From: Afipia sp.
GTDB taxonomy: Bacteria; Pseudomonadota; Alphaproteobacteria; Rhizobiales; Xanthobacteraceae
Length of the DNA: 64,000 nucleotides
Assembly (NCBI GenBank): GCA_017308575.1
Contig: JAFKEQ010000003.1
Span: forward strand, 1,538,373-1,602,372
Direction of reading: 5' to 3'
Shown here: one piece after another, positions 28,482-36,517 of the stretch
Layout: each line of letters starts with the position of its first letter
Position numbering within the stretch: the first letter of the stretch is position 1
The notes under the pieces: model-generated
Seen by the model: the letters and a program-made list of their open reading frames with translations, nothing else
Database searches by the model: none
Told to the model about the DNA's origin: nothing
Position numbers and translations under genes: made by a program

Positions 28482-30038
28482 TCAGCTCTCGCGAAGCGAT
28501 TCCGCCAACTTGTGCTTGAGGATTTTCCCGGTGGAAGTGGCAGGCAACGCATCCAGCACGATGATCTGCGACGGTCTCTTGTAGGACGTGAGCTGTTTGC
28601 CCGCAAATTCCATCAGGTCGGATGGCGTGGTCTTCGATCCCTGCAAAAGCTGGACAAACGCGACCACTTCCTCATTGCCATCGGCTGCGCGCCCGACGAC
28701 GGCGGACTGCACCACATCATCGTGCAAGCTCAGCACCGCCTCGATCTCCGCCGGATAAACGTTGAATCCCGAGCGGATGATCATTTCCTTAGTGCGGCCG
28801 ACGATGAACATACAGTCACCATCGAGAGAAGCCAGATCGCCGGTGTTGAACCAGCCGTCGCCGTCGATGGCTTTTTCAGTCAGATCAGGCGCGCGATAGT
28901 AACCGCGCATCACATTGCGGCCGCGGACATGCAGTTCGCCCACCGTCCCGTTCGCCACCGGCTTGCCGTCGCGATCCACGATACGTCCCTCGACGCCGGG
29001 CATCAGTTTTCCAACAGCGCTGTCGGCGCGCGGAGCATTCATCCGCACGCCGGAAATGCCGGGGGCGCATTCGGTGATGCCGTACCCGTTCAACAGCGGC
29101 AGGCCCAGTTCGGCCTCGACGCGCGATTTCAGATCAGGATCGAGCGGCGCGCCCGCAACGCCGATATAGCGCAGCGATCCTGTCTCAAGTTTTGGAATCC
29201 CGGCGAGGGTCTTGTATTCGAGGAGACGCTGGTATGTGGCGGGTACGCCGTTCAGGATTGTGATCCCCTCTTCCGCGATGGCCTTGGCCAGCGCCGGCGG
29301 ATCGTATTTGCTGACCAGGCGCACCGTCCCGCCCGCCATCAGCGTCAGCAGAAGCAGCGACACGCCGACAATATGAGAGATCGGCAGAACCACATACAGC
29401 TTGTCGCGATTGTCCACCCGCCGGAGCAGCCCCGTGGTCCTCGCGCTGAACAAAAGATTCTCGTGAGTCAGCATCACCCCCTTCGGCGTGCCCGTCGTGC
29501 CGGACGTATAGATCAGCACGGCGACCTGTTTTGCCCGATCGGACTCGACCGGTTCCGGGATCGTCGTTTCATTGAGTTGTCCGATGCCGATATTTTCGAG
29601 CGGGCCGACGTTGCCGATGTCAGCGCCGACGCGTCTGGCATGATTGGCCGCTTCCGCCGAGACGCCCGCACTGAAGAACATCCTGCGGGCGCCGCTGTGA
29701 TCGCGGATCTGGTCCAGTTCGCGCGGCGACAGTCGCGGGTTCACGACAATAGCCCAGGCATCGACGGTGCTTGCAGCCAGCAAAAACCCGACAAGCGCAA
29801 TGCTGTTCTCGCTGACGATCATCATGCGGTCGCCCGGACGAATGCCGAGGTCGCGCAGCGCTGCCGCGATCAGGCCGACGTTGACGGAAAGCTCCCGATA
29901 GGACCAGCTTTTGGCGTCCTCGACCAGCGCGGGATGATCCGGCGTCTCCGCCACGCCACGCGCCATGGTGTGATGCAGCCGGTCCGGCAGGCCATCCAGA
30001 ATGTCCGCGACACCGAATTCACTTTGAGCACTGGCCAC
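28482..30038 (-). CDS. Class I adenylate-forming enzyme (acyl/aryl-CoA ligase)
   Basis: A 518-residue ANL-superfamily ligase that should activate a carboxylic acid to its acyl-AMP and then CoA thioester. It has the P-loop VLIYTSGTTGTPKGVMLTH, the adenine-site motif NGYGITECAPG, the hinge WFNTGDLASLDGD, GRTKEMIIRSGFNVYPAEIE and the C-terminal lysine in STGKILKHKL. The substrate is not evident. GTG start, with GGGAGGATAAT before it. It is divergent from the SDR-GST pair and close to a CoA transferase, so it may serve the same pathway. Confidence 0.92.
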   Translation of the reverse strand: MASAQSEFGVADILDGLPDRLHHTMARGVAETPDHPALVEDAKSWSYRELSVNVGLIAAALRDLGIRPGDRMMIVSENSIALVGFLLAASTVDAWAIVVNPRLSPRELDQIRDHSGARRMFFSAGVSAEAANHARRVGADIGNVGPLENIGIGQLNETTIPEPVESDRAKQVAVLIYTSGTTGTPKGVMLTHENLLFSARTTGLLRRVDNRDKLYVVLPISHIVGVSLLLLTLMAGGTVRLVSKYDPPALAKAIAEEGITILNGVPATYQRLLEYKTLAGIPKLETGSLRYIGVAGAPLDPDLKSRVEAELGLPLLNGYGITECAPGISGVRMNAPRADSAVGKLMPGVEGRIVDRDGKPVANGTVGELHVRGRNVMRGYYRAPDLTEKAIDGDGWFNTGDLASLDGDCMFIVGRTKEMIIRSGFNVYPAEIEAVLSLHDDVVQSAVVGRAADGNEEVVAFVQLLQGSKTTPSDLMEFAGKQLTSYKRPSQIIVLDALPATSTGKILKHKLAESLRES

Positions 30039-30267
30039 ATTATCCTCCCGGCACCGCGAGCCGGCCGCTTCAGCGGCGGCCTTGAACCGGACGAAACATG
30101 CGTTCTTTTTCAGAACCAGTCAATCTGTCGCGATGGGGTGCGACGCATCGCGCGGAGATCCCGTTTTGAATGTCTTTAGCGGGTGGGTGATTGACGATAG
30201 CCGTTTACAACGGCCGTTCCGGTCAGTATGAATCAAAGTACCAAATAAGAACTATAGGGAGAACAAC

Positions 30268-31011
30268 GTGGCTCAGAGCAAAGGCGTGGTCGTACTGGTT
30301 GGCGCGGGCGATGCCATCGGAGCTGCTGTCGCGAAACGCTTCGCCAGAGGCGGCTACAAGGTCGTCGTCGCCCGGCGTGATGCCGACAAATCGCAGGGCC
30401 TCGTCGATGACATGACAGCCGAAGGCCATGAGGTTCATGCGATGAGCGTGGACGCCCGGCAGGAAGCCGATGTGCAGGCTCTGTTCGCAAAGATCGAAAA
30501 AGAGATCGGCCCGGTCGAGGTCACGCTCTACAATGCGGGCTCCAACGTCAACAAGCCCCTGCTGGAGACCACCGAAAAGCTGTTCTTCAAGGCGTGGGAA
30601 CTGGCGTGTTACGGCGGATTCCTCGTCGGACGCGAAGCTGCAAAATACATGCTCTCCCGCGGCCATGGCACCATTCTGTTCACCGGCGCGACGGCGAGCG
30701 TGCGCGGCGGCAAAGGCTTCGCGGCATTTGCTTCCGCCAAGTTTGGCCTGCGTGCGGTCGCCCAGTCCATGGCGCGTGAACTCGGCCCGAAGAATATTCA
30801 TGTCGTCCACCTGCTGATCGACGCAGCCGTGGACAGCGAGGCCATTCACCAGCGTATGAAGGCTGCGAAGGGCATCGACGCCAGGGACATTCCGCCGGAC
30901 AGTCTGACCAAGACCGACTCTATCGCCGACGCCTACTGGTTCGCGCACCACCAGCATCGCGACGGCTGGACGCATGAACTCGATCTGCGTCCCTCCGTGG
31001 AGACATGGTGA
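30268..31011 (+). CDS. Short-chain dehydrogenase/reductase-like protein with Phe for the catalytic Tyr
   Basis: A 247-residue Rossmann protein. The cofactor motif is GAGDAIGAAVAKRF (12-25), NAGS follows the fourth strand, and catalytic Ser144 is probable. The usual YxxxK is FASAK: Phe154 and Lys158. Loss of the tyrosine makes classical oxidoreductase chemistry doubtful, although a clade of such proteins exists in this family of bacteria. GTG start with AGGGAGAA upstream. Its stop codon overlaps the GST start (TGATG), so the two are translationally coupled. Confidence 0.85.
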   Translation: MAQSKGVVVLVGAGDAIGAAVAKRFARGGYKVVVARRDADKSQGLVDDMTAEGHEVHAMSVDARQEADVQALFAKIEKEIGPVEVTLYNAGSNVNKPLLETTEKLFFKAWELACYGGFLVGREAAKYMLSRGHGTILFTGATASVRGGKGFAAFASAKFGLRAVAQSMARELGPKNIHVVHLLIDAAVDSEAIHQRMKAAKGIDARDIPPDSLTKTDSIADAYWFAHHQHRDGWTHELDLRPSVETW

Positions 31012-31688
31012 TGGCAAGCGCTCCGAACCTCACCCTGTGGGGCGTCGGAACAAGCCGGACGATCCGTGCGCACTGGGCGATGGCCGAACTCGGCCTGCGT
31101 TACGAGACCCGCGCCATCGGTCCGCGCACCGGCGAAACCAAGACACAGGAATACACTAGGCTCAATCCGCGCCAGAAAGTGCCGATGCTGCAGGATGGCG
31201 ATTTCTCGATCGGGGAAAGCGCCGCCATCGTCGCCTATCTCGCGCGCACCTATGGCACCCCGGACCGTTCGCTTATTCCCGAGGACAAGCAGGCCTACGC
31301 CAAATGGCTGGAGTGGTGCTTCTTCATCGTGACGGAGCTGGATTCCACGAGCCTCTATGTTATGCGCCGTCACAGCGCGAGCGCGCTGGGCCATATCTAC
31401 GGTGTCGCCCCCGACGTGACGGCGAAGGCTGGCGAGTATTTCCGCGAGCAGTTGCGCCATGTCGAAGTCGCGCTCGACGACGGGCGAACCTTCCTGATGG
31501 GCGATCAGTTCACCAGCGCGGACATTCTGCTGACCACCTGCCTTGAATGGGCAATCGCCTACGAGGTCGGCATCTGCGACATCGCCAAACCTTATCTTGC
31601 GCGCATCCAGCAGAGGCCGGGTTATCAGCGCGGCAAGGCTGCGAATGTGCCGCCCGCAGCGGGCGAACCGGTGATCCGTCCGGCCTGA
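31011..31688 (+). CDS. Glutathione S-transferase family protein
   Basis: A 225-residue GST. The thioredoxin-like N-terminal domain reads LTLWGVGTSRTIRAHWAMAELGL with the candidate catalytic Ser in GTSRT, the cis-Pro in QKVPML and the ESAAIVAYLA motif. The all-helical C-terminal domain contains FLMGDQFTSADILLTTCLEW (N-capping box). ATG at 31011 is preferred over 31005 because GGAG then lies 9 bases upstream. It is coupled to the SDR gene and may conjugate or isomerise an intermediate of the neighbouring CoA-ester pathway. Confidence 0.9.
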   Translation: MASAPNLTLWGVGTSRTIRAHWAMAELGLRYETRAIGPRTGETKTQEYTRLNPRQKVPMLQDGDFSIGESAAIVAYLARTYGTPDRSLIPEDKQAYAKWLEWCFFIVTELDSTSLYVMRRHSASALGHIYGVAPDVTAKAGEYFREQLRHVEVALDDGRTFLMGDQFTSADILLTTCLEWAIAYEVGICDIAKPYLARIQQRPGYQRGKAANVPPAAGEPVIRPA

Positions 31689-31702
31689 TCTTTCAAAAAT
31701 AA

Positions 31703-31725
31703 AGCCGCAGGATTCACCTGCGGCT
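31703..31725. terminator. Terminator between GST and CoA-transferase genes
   Basis: AGCCGCAGG-ATTCA-CCTGCGGCT is a 9-bp stem with TTTATTTTT after it on the minus strand. It lies between two convergent stop codons and serves mainly the minus-strand CoA-transferase gene. Confidence 0.75.
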
Positions 31726-31731
31726 GTGTTG

Positions 31732-32931
31732 TCAGTTCACGGCGCGAACCGCCTTGTCCGCGATCATCTTGTCCACATCGGCATCGCTGTAGCCGAGTTC
31801 GCGCAGCACCGCGCGCGAATGCTCGCCGACGCGTGGCGCAGGTCCGCCGATGGACGCCCTGTTGACTTCAAAGATCGCCGCGGGCTTCGGCTGCCGCACG
31901 CGGCCCACGGTCGGCTGATCGAATTCCTCGATCAAACCTCGCGCGATGACCTGCTCGTTGCTGACGATCTCGCTCCGGCGCAAAATCGGCGAGCACGGCA
32001 CGTCGTTCTCGTCGAGCCGCTTCAGCCATTCTGCCGTGGTGCGCTGTCCGATATAGTCCTGCATCTTGTTGATGCGCGCGGTCGCGTTGACAAACCGTGC
32101 TCCCGGCGTCGCGAAACGCTCATCCTTCGCGAGGTCCGGATCGCCGGTTGCGCGGCAAAATCCCTCCCACTCGGAATCCGAGATCGTTCCGGCCGTGATG
32201 TAACCGTCCGACGTCTTGAACACGAGGTCCGGCCGGTCGTTGGGGTCCATGGTCGTGGCTTCCTTGCCCACCACCGTGTATTGCATCATGCCTTCCGGCC
32301 ACAGATACGAGATCATGGTGTCCAGCATGGCCACCTGGATGTGATCGCCCTGCCCGGTCTTCTCGCGCGCATAAAGCGCCGAGGACACCGCCTGTGCTGT
32401 GAACACCGAAGTCGTCTTGTCGCAGACGATGGTGCGGATCATCTGCGGACGGTTCGTCACCGGCTGCGACTGAATGTCGGCAAATCCAGAAAGCGCCTGG
32501 ACGATCGGATCGTAGACCCGTTTCTTGACGTAGGGTCCGCTGTCGCCGACGCCGCTGATCGAAACATAGATCAGCCGCGGATATTTCTTGCGCAGTTCCT
32601 CATGGCCGAGCCCAAGACGCTCCATTGTGCCGGGACGGAAGTTCTGCACCAGCACATCGGACTGCGCAGCGAGCCGGGCCAGTACCTCGCGGCCTGCCTC
32701 GCTCTTGATGTCAATCGACAGCGAACGCTTGCCGCGATTGCAGGACACGAACAGCGCGGAGAATTCACCGTTCGCGTCAATCGGCGTCCGGCTTCGGCGC
32801 GTGCCATCGCCGCCGGTCGGCTCGATCTTCAGGACATCCGCGCCCTGATCAGCCAGAAACATCGTGGCATACGGACCCGACACCACCGCCGTCAAATCCA
32901 GCACGCGCACGCCACTCAGAGGACCGGCCAT
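31732..32931 (-). CDS. CoA transferase, CaiB/BaiF family (class III)
   Basis: A 399-residue class III CoA transferase that moves CoA between carboxylic acids. LSGVRVLDLTAVVSGPYATM, the KIEPTGGDGTR loop, NRGKRSLSIDIKS and LVQNFRPGTMERLGLG are diagnostic. The catalytic aspartate is Asp141 in VYDPIVQALSG. C-terminal RPDLVFKTSDGYI and the hinge NDVPCSPI are present. Donor and acceptor are unknown. It is followed after 87 bases on the same strand side by the HCCA-isomerase-like gene upstream, and is part of the CoA/GST module. Confidence 0.92.
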   Translation of the reverse strand: MAGPLSGVRVLDLTAVVSGPYATMFLADQGADVLKIEPTGGDGTRRSRTPIDANGEFSALFVSCNRGKRSLSIDIKSEAGREVLARLAAQSDVLVQNFRPGTMERLGLGHEELRKKYPRLIYVSISGVGDSGPYVKKRVYDPIVQALSGFADIQSQPVTNRPQMIRTIVCDKTTSVFTAQAVSSALYAREKTGQGDHIQVAMLDTMISYLWPEGMMQYTVVGKEATTMDPNDRPDLVFKTSDGYITAGTISDSEWEGFCRATGDPDLAKDERFATPGARFVNATARINKMQDYIGQRTTAEWLKRLDENDVPCSPILRRSEIVSNEQVIARGLIEEFDQPTVGRVRQPKPAAIFEVNRASIGGPAPRVGEHSRAVLRELGYSDADVDKMIADKAVRAVN

Positions 32932-33018
32932 CTGTTTCTTCCCTGTCTGTCTTGACGACTTGGCCGCGGGAAACCCGCCGCTGAATATCGGATCACGTTC
33001 ACGGAAGGAGCGCCGTTG

Positions 33019-33657
33019 TCAGGCCGATTTGGCCTTCGCCGCGCCAAGCTGTTCGACGATCGATTCTTCGACATCGCGCACCTGATCCTTGCCGAAGAAG
33101 ATTTCCTTGCCCACAAAGAAAGTCGGCGAGCCGAACGCGCCGCGTTCGACCGCATCGGTCGTCACCTCGATCAGCTTCTTCTTGACGTCGTCCTGCTGCG
33201 CGCGGGCGATCAGCCGGTCGATGTCGATACCGGACGACAGGAAGGCGCTCCGGAACACTTCCGGGTCGTCCATCTTCTTCGGCTCTTCCCACATGTGATG
33301 GTAGGCAGCGCGGAAATACGGCTCGAACATGTTTTCGAACTTCGCCGCGGTCGCGCCACGCATCAGCATCAGTGTGTTCACGGGAAAGAACGGGTTCGAC
33401 TTGAACTTCGTGATGTTGTGGCGACGGATGAACCGCTCGGTCTCCAGCGCGTTGAATTCCGGCTTGTTCTTGATACCGCGCAGCGAGTCGAACGGCGACA
33501 TGTTATTGGTCGCCTTGAAGATACCCCCGAGAAGGACCGGCACGTATTCGAATTTCACGCCCGTGCGCTGCTCGATACCCGGGAGAGCGTATTCCGCCAG
33601 ATAGGCATTGGGACTGCCGAAATCGAACTGGAATTCGACCTTCAGGGGACTGACCAC
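33019..33657 (-). CDS. 2-hydroxychromene-2-carboxylate isomerase-like protein (DsbA/kappa-GST fold)
   Basis: A 212-residue thioredoxin-fold protein. FQFDFGSPNAYLAEYALPG has the conserved Ser (FGSP) that replaces CxxC of DsbA in kappa-class GSTs and HCCA isomerases, and FGSPTFFVGKEIFFGKDQVRDVE is the cis-Pro region. The archetype isomerises an intermediate of naphthalene breakdown with glutathione. Here it more likely acts in an unknown aromatic or CoA pathway. GTG at 33657 was chosen because AAGGAGGAG lies 8 bases before it. It precedes the CoA transferase gene on the same strand, so the two are probably co-transcribed. Confidence 0.87.
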   Translation of the reverse strand: MVSPLKVEFQFDFGSPNAYLAEYALPGIEQRTGVKFEYVPVLLGGIFKATNNMSPFDSLRGIKNKPEFNALETERFIRRHNITKFKSNPFFPVNTLMLMRGATAAKFENMFEPYFRAAYHHMWEEPKKMDDPEVFRSAFLSSGIDIDRLIARAQQDDVKKKLIEVTTDAVERGAFGSPTFFVGKEIFFGKDQVRDVEESIVEQLGAAKAKSA

Positions 33658-33896
33658 GGCGCTCTCCTCCTTGTTGGTACGTCGTTCGGCAGGCACTTAT
33701 CACGGATGCCTTTGCCCGGGCGACCGCCGATTCATAAAGTTCTAAAATCGAACTGTCAATTCTGAACGCCCCTCGGCGCGGTTTTCGACCCTTGCAGGTG
33801 CAACTGGGACTTTTGTCCGGCTCAGTACCTATTTAGAATGTGCTTCCGATCAGCTATGAATGGCAGACCCGAAGCCGGTCCGACTCGGAGACGACG

Positions 33897-34400
33897 ATGA
33901 GATGGGATGAACTCGAAGAAGAGCCGTGCTCGATGGCTCGCACCATCGGCGTGATTGGCGACCGCTGGAGCCTGCTGATCCTGCGCGAATGCTTCCTGCG
34001 AACCCGGCGGTTCGAGGCCTTCCAGTCGTCCCTCGGTATTACGCGCCATCTGCTCGCCGAGCGCCTCAAGAAAATGGTTCGCCTTGGCGTGCTGCGCCGC
34101 GTCCCCTATCAGGAGTCGCCCAAGCGATTTGAATACATCCTGACCCAGAAGGGGCTGGATCTCTATCCGATCATGATGGCTATCGTGCACTGGGGCGACA
34201 TCCACATGGTGGACGAGCGCGGGCGTCCGCTGATCCATGTCCACAAGAATTGCGGCAAGCCGTTCGATCCGGTCATGGTGTGCTCGGAATGCGGAGAGCC
34301 GCTGCTTGCGAAGGAAGTCGACGTCCTCCCCGGCCCTGGCGCACGCCCGAAGGCGGAGACACCAAAGCCAGCTAAAGCGAATTCCCGTCAGCGGGCTTGA
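33897..34400 (+). CDS. HxlR-family transcriptional regulator with C-terminal Cys/His cluster
   Basis: A 167-residue winged-helix regulator. The HxlR domain (about 10-100) reads CSMARTIGVIGDRWSLLILR, FQSSLGITRHLLAERLKKM and YQESPKRFEYILTQKG. Beyond it are His114, His116, Cys119, Cys129 and Cys132 (HVHKNCGK, then VCSECGEP), an arrangement like a small zinc ribbon. The tail is Lys/Pro-rich. GGAG lies 6 bases before the ATG. It diverges from the HCCA-isomerase-like gene, so it probably regulates that gene and the CoA transferase behind it. Confidence 0.88.
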   Translation: MRWDELEEEPCSMARTIGVIGDRWSLLILRECFLRTRRFEAFQSSLGITRHLLAERLKKMVRLGVLRRVPYQESPKRFEYILTQKGLDLYPIMMAIVHWGDIHMVDERGRPLIHVHKNCGKPFDPVMVCSECGEPLLAKEVDVLPGPGARPKAETPKPAKANSRQRA

Positions 34401-34406
34401 AGCAAC

Positions 34407-35564
34407 CTATCGGGCAACCGCTGTTCTTGCGCGATTGAACAGATTCTGGACTCCTGTCAGCAGGCCGGTGGGTGCATCAATGATGAATCCGCGAAGGATC
34501 ATCCAGAAACTTCCCAGACTGACCGCCGCCAGCAGCAGATATTGCAGATAGATCGCCACGGGATTGGCCACCGCTATTGTGGACAGAGCAAATCCTGCGA
34601 TGCGCACGACAAGAATGCCGAGGATCAGAAGCGCAATGGCGAAGTTGCGATTCTGGCGGGTCGTCCGCGGCGCGCCGAGGAAGGCGAATGCCAGAAGGGC
34701 AAAGGTGAGCGGATAGAGGGGCGCAAAAACTCTGTCATTGAGCTCGGAGCGGAATTCGCCCGGCACCTTCTTGAAAATCGGGTCATCCGGCGACGGTGAG
34801 ATCAAATCTCCAAGCGCCCTTTCGCGCGGGCCGTACATGATCGTCGCCTGAGAGCTGTTCGCGAACTGCGAAAGGTCGAAGGCATAGCTGTTGAACGCGA
34901 CCAGCGCCGGATCGCGCTTGCCGGTTTCAAAACGTTGCAGATTGCCGTCCTGGAGAATGAGAAACGCGCCGCGCTCGGTTCTCTGAACCGTACCGCGATC
35001 CGCGAGAATGCTGATCCGCTCTGCCGGATTTCGCTGATCGTCGATGAAGATGCCGATCAGCAGCCCGCCCGGTTGACGGCCCTGGATACGGATCGTCAGA
35101 GGACCCAGTCTCTGGAATTCCCCCGGCCGCAGGATGTTCGTGAGCACGTCGGCGCCGATTTCGGTCTGCCATTTTCTCAGCGCGCGCAGGCATTGCGGCG
35201 TGAGTTGAATCGAAAGATAGGCGACCAGAATACTGACAATGCACGTGGCAATCAGAAACGGCCGCAGAAACCTGGCCGGTGACAGGCCGGCCGCATTCAT
35301 CACGATGATTTCGGAATCGGTCGCCAGCCTGTTGAGCGTATGCATGATGGCGATCAAAAGCGCGAGCGGCGCAATGATCATGGCCAGCAGCGGGATGGCT
35401 AATCCCGTCACGCCGAGAAACACCAGGATCGACTGCCCCTGCCCGGTCATCAGATCGATGCCGCGCAACGCCTGCGTGATCCAGATGACGCCCGTCAGCG
35501 ACACCAGAACCATCAGGAAAGACAGCAACACGCTGCGGACAATGTAGCGGTCGATTGCGCTCAT
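34407..35564 (-). CDS. LptF/LptG (YjgP/YjgQ) family permease
   Basis: A 385-residue inner-membrane protein of the LPS export permease family. MSAIDRYIVRSVLLSFLMVL and the DSEIIVMNAAGLSPARFLRPFL coupling helix are typical, and ELNDRVFAPLYPLTFALLAFAFLG starts the second membrane half; a periplasmic jellyroll lies between (about 125-260). It resembles LptF more than LptG. The partner gene is not adjacent, whereas lptF and lptG are normally a pair, so it may be an extra paralogue. It converges on the HxlR gene 6 bases away. Confidence 0.85.
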   Translation of the reverse strand: MSAIDRYIVRSVLLSFLMVLVSLTGVIWITQALRGIDLMTGQGQSILVFLGVTGLAIPLLAMIIAPLALLIAIMHTLNRLATDSEIIVMNAAGLSPARFLRPFLIATCIVSILVAYLSIQLTPQCLRALRKWQTEIGADVLTNILRPGEFQRLGPLTIRIQGRQPGGLLIGIFIDDQRNPAERISILADRGTVQRTERGAFLILQDGNLQRFETGKRDPALVAFNSYAFDLSQFANSSQATIMYGPRERALGDLISPSPDDPIFKKVPGEFRSELNDRVFAPLYPLTFALLAFAFLGAPRTTRQNRNFAIALLILGILVVRIAGFALSTIAVANPVAIYLQYLLLAAVSLGSFWMILRGFIIDAPTGLLTGVQNLFNRARTAVAR

Positions 35565-35765
35565 CTGCGTCTGGTCACAGTCTTTCTGGCAGGCAGGGCC
35601 GACAAGGCGGCTATCGTGCTGAGCCGCATCGGATATTTAGCATTCCTGACTGGAAATAACACCCATGCCTGCGGCTATTTAGCGGCCGCTCCACGCGATC
35701 CGCCAAGCTGCCAGTGCCAAGCGGCGGAGGACAGATATCCTCCGCCGGCGAGCGCTGCGATGATA

Positions 35766-36263
35766 TTATGTGCGGGCCAATGTGATGTTGGCGCCCTTGA
35801 ATTCACCGCCCTCGGACGTAATGACCACCGCCTGCGAATTTCCGCGCGTCGTCAGTGCCAAGTTCGCCGAGAACGATCCGGCGCGAACCACCACCTGGAA
35901 TCGGCCGCCGGATGTCGTGCCTTCGACATCGCCGCTGACGTTGCGCGTCGCTTCGCTCCACGTTCCGGTCAACCGACCATTGCTGGCGACCACGTTGCTG
36001 GTGAGTTCGATCTTGTAGCTGTCGCTGGCGCAGCGCAGCGTCTGCTGAAGCGCGTTGCCGTCACTGCGTACCGCATAAGTCGCACGGCAGCGGATGGCTT
36101 CCCTCGCACCGCCTTCGAGCGAAATCGTCCCCTTGCCCGCCCATACGCCGGACATTCCGGTAAACGGCTGCGCCGATTGCGCAAGTGAAGCGGCGGGAGC
36201 ATACGCGATGCCGACGACGGCAAGGATAGCTGCACCGCGCCCGACTGATTCAGGAAAAAGCAT
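35766..36263 (-). CDS. Hypothetical exported protein (165 aa)
   Basis: A signal peptide (ESVGRGAAILAVVGIAYAPAASLAQ) is followed by a domain of about 130 residues made mostly of predicted beta strands: SGVWAGKGTISLEGG, AIRCRATYAV, LQQTLRCASDSYKIEL, RLTGTWSE and GRFQVVVRAGSFSANLAL. Two cysteines (in RCRA and RCAS) could form a disulphide. The pattern resembles lipocalin-like periplasmic proteins, but no family is recognised with certainty. GAGGT lies just before the ATG. The upstream gap has an inverted repeat CGGTTC/GAACCG at 36329-36347. Confidence 0.7.
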   Translation of the reverse strand: MLFPESVGRGAAILAVVGIAYAPAASLAQSAQPFTGMSGVWAGKGTISLEGGAREAIRCRATYAVRSDGNALQQTLRCASDSYKIELTSNVVASNGRLTGTWSEATRNVSGDVEGTTSGGRFQVVVRAGSFSANLALTTRGNSQAVVITSEGGEFKGANITLART

Positions 36264-36517
36264 TGGACCTCACATCAGAGAAATGCCCGGCACATATCCG
36301 GGCCTCGGTTAATCCTTCAAAGACACCGCGGTTCCATAATCGAACCGGAATCAGGATGAATTACGGAGAAAATACGCGCCTGATTGCGATCAAGCCGTTG
36401 TGAATCCGATCCGCTCTCTGTCCATGGCGATGCACCGGCTTTCATCGCATCGCGAATGCAGCTAGCTTCAATCGAAGCGACAACTCCGGTCTGCATATTC
36501 GCGAAAGAAGTACGCTC

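Noticed and set aside
28416..30179. 587-codon frame antisense to the CoA ligase
   Set aside because: The ligase frame has every ANL motif; the antisense frame has none.
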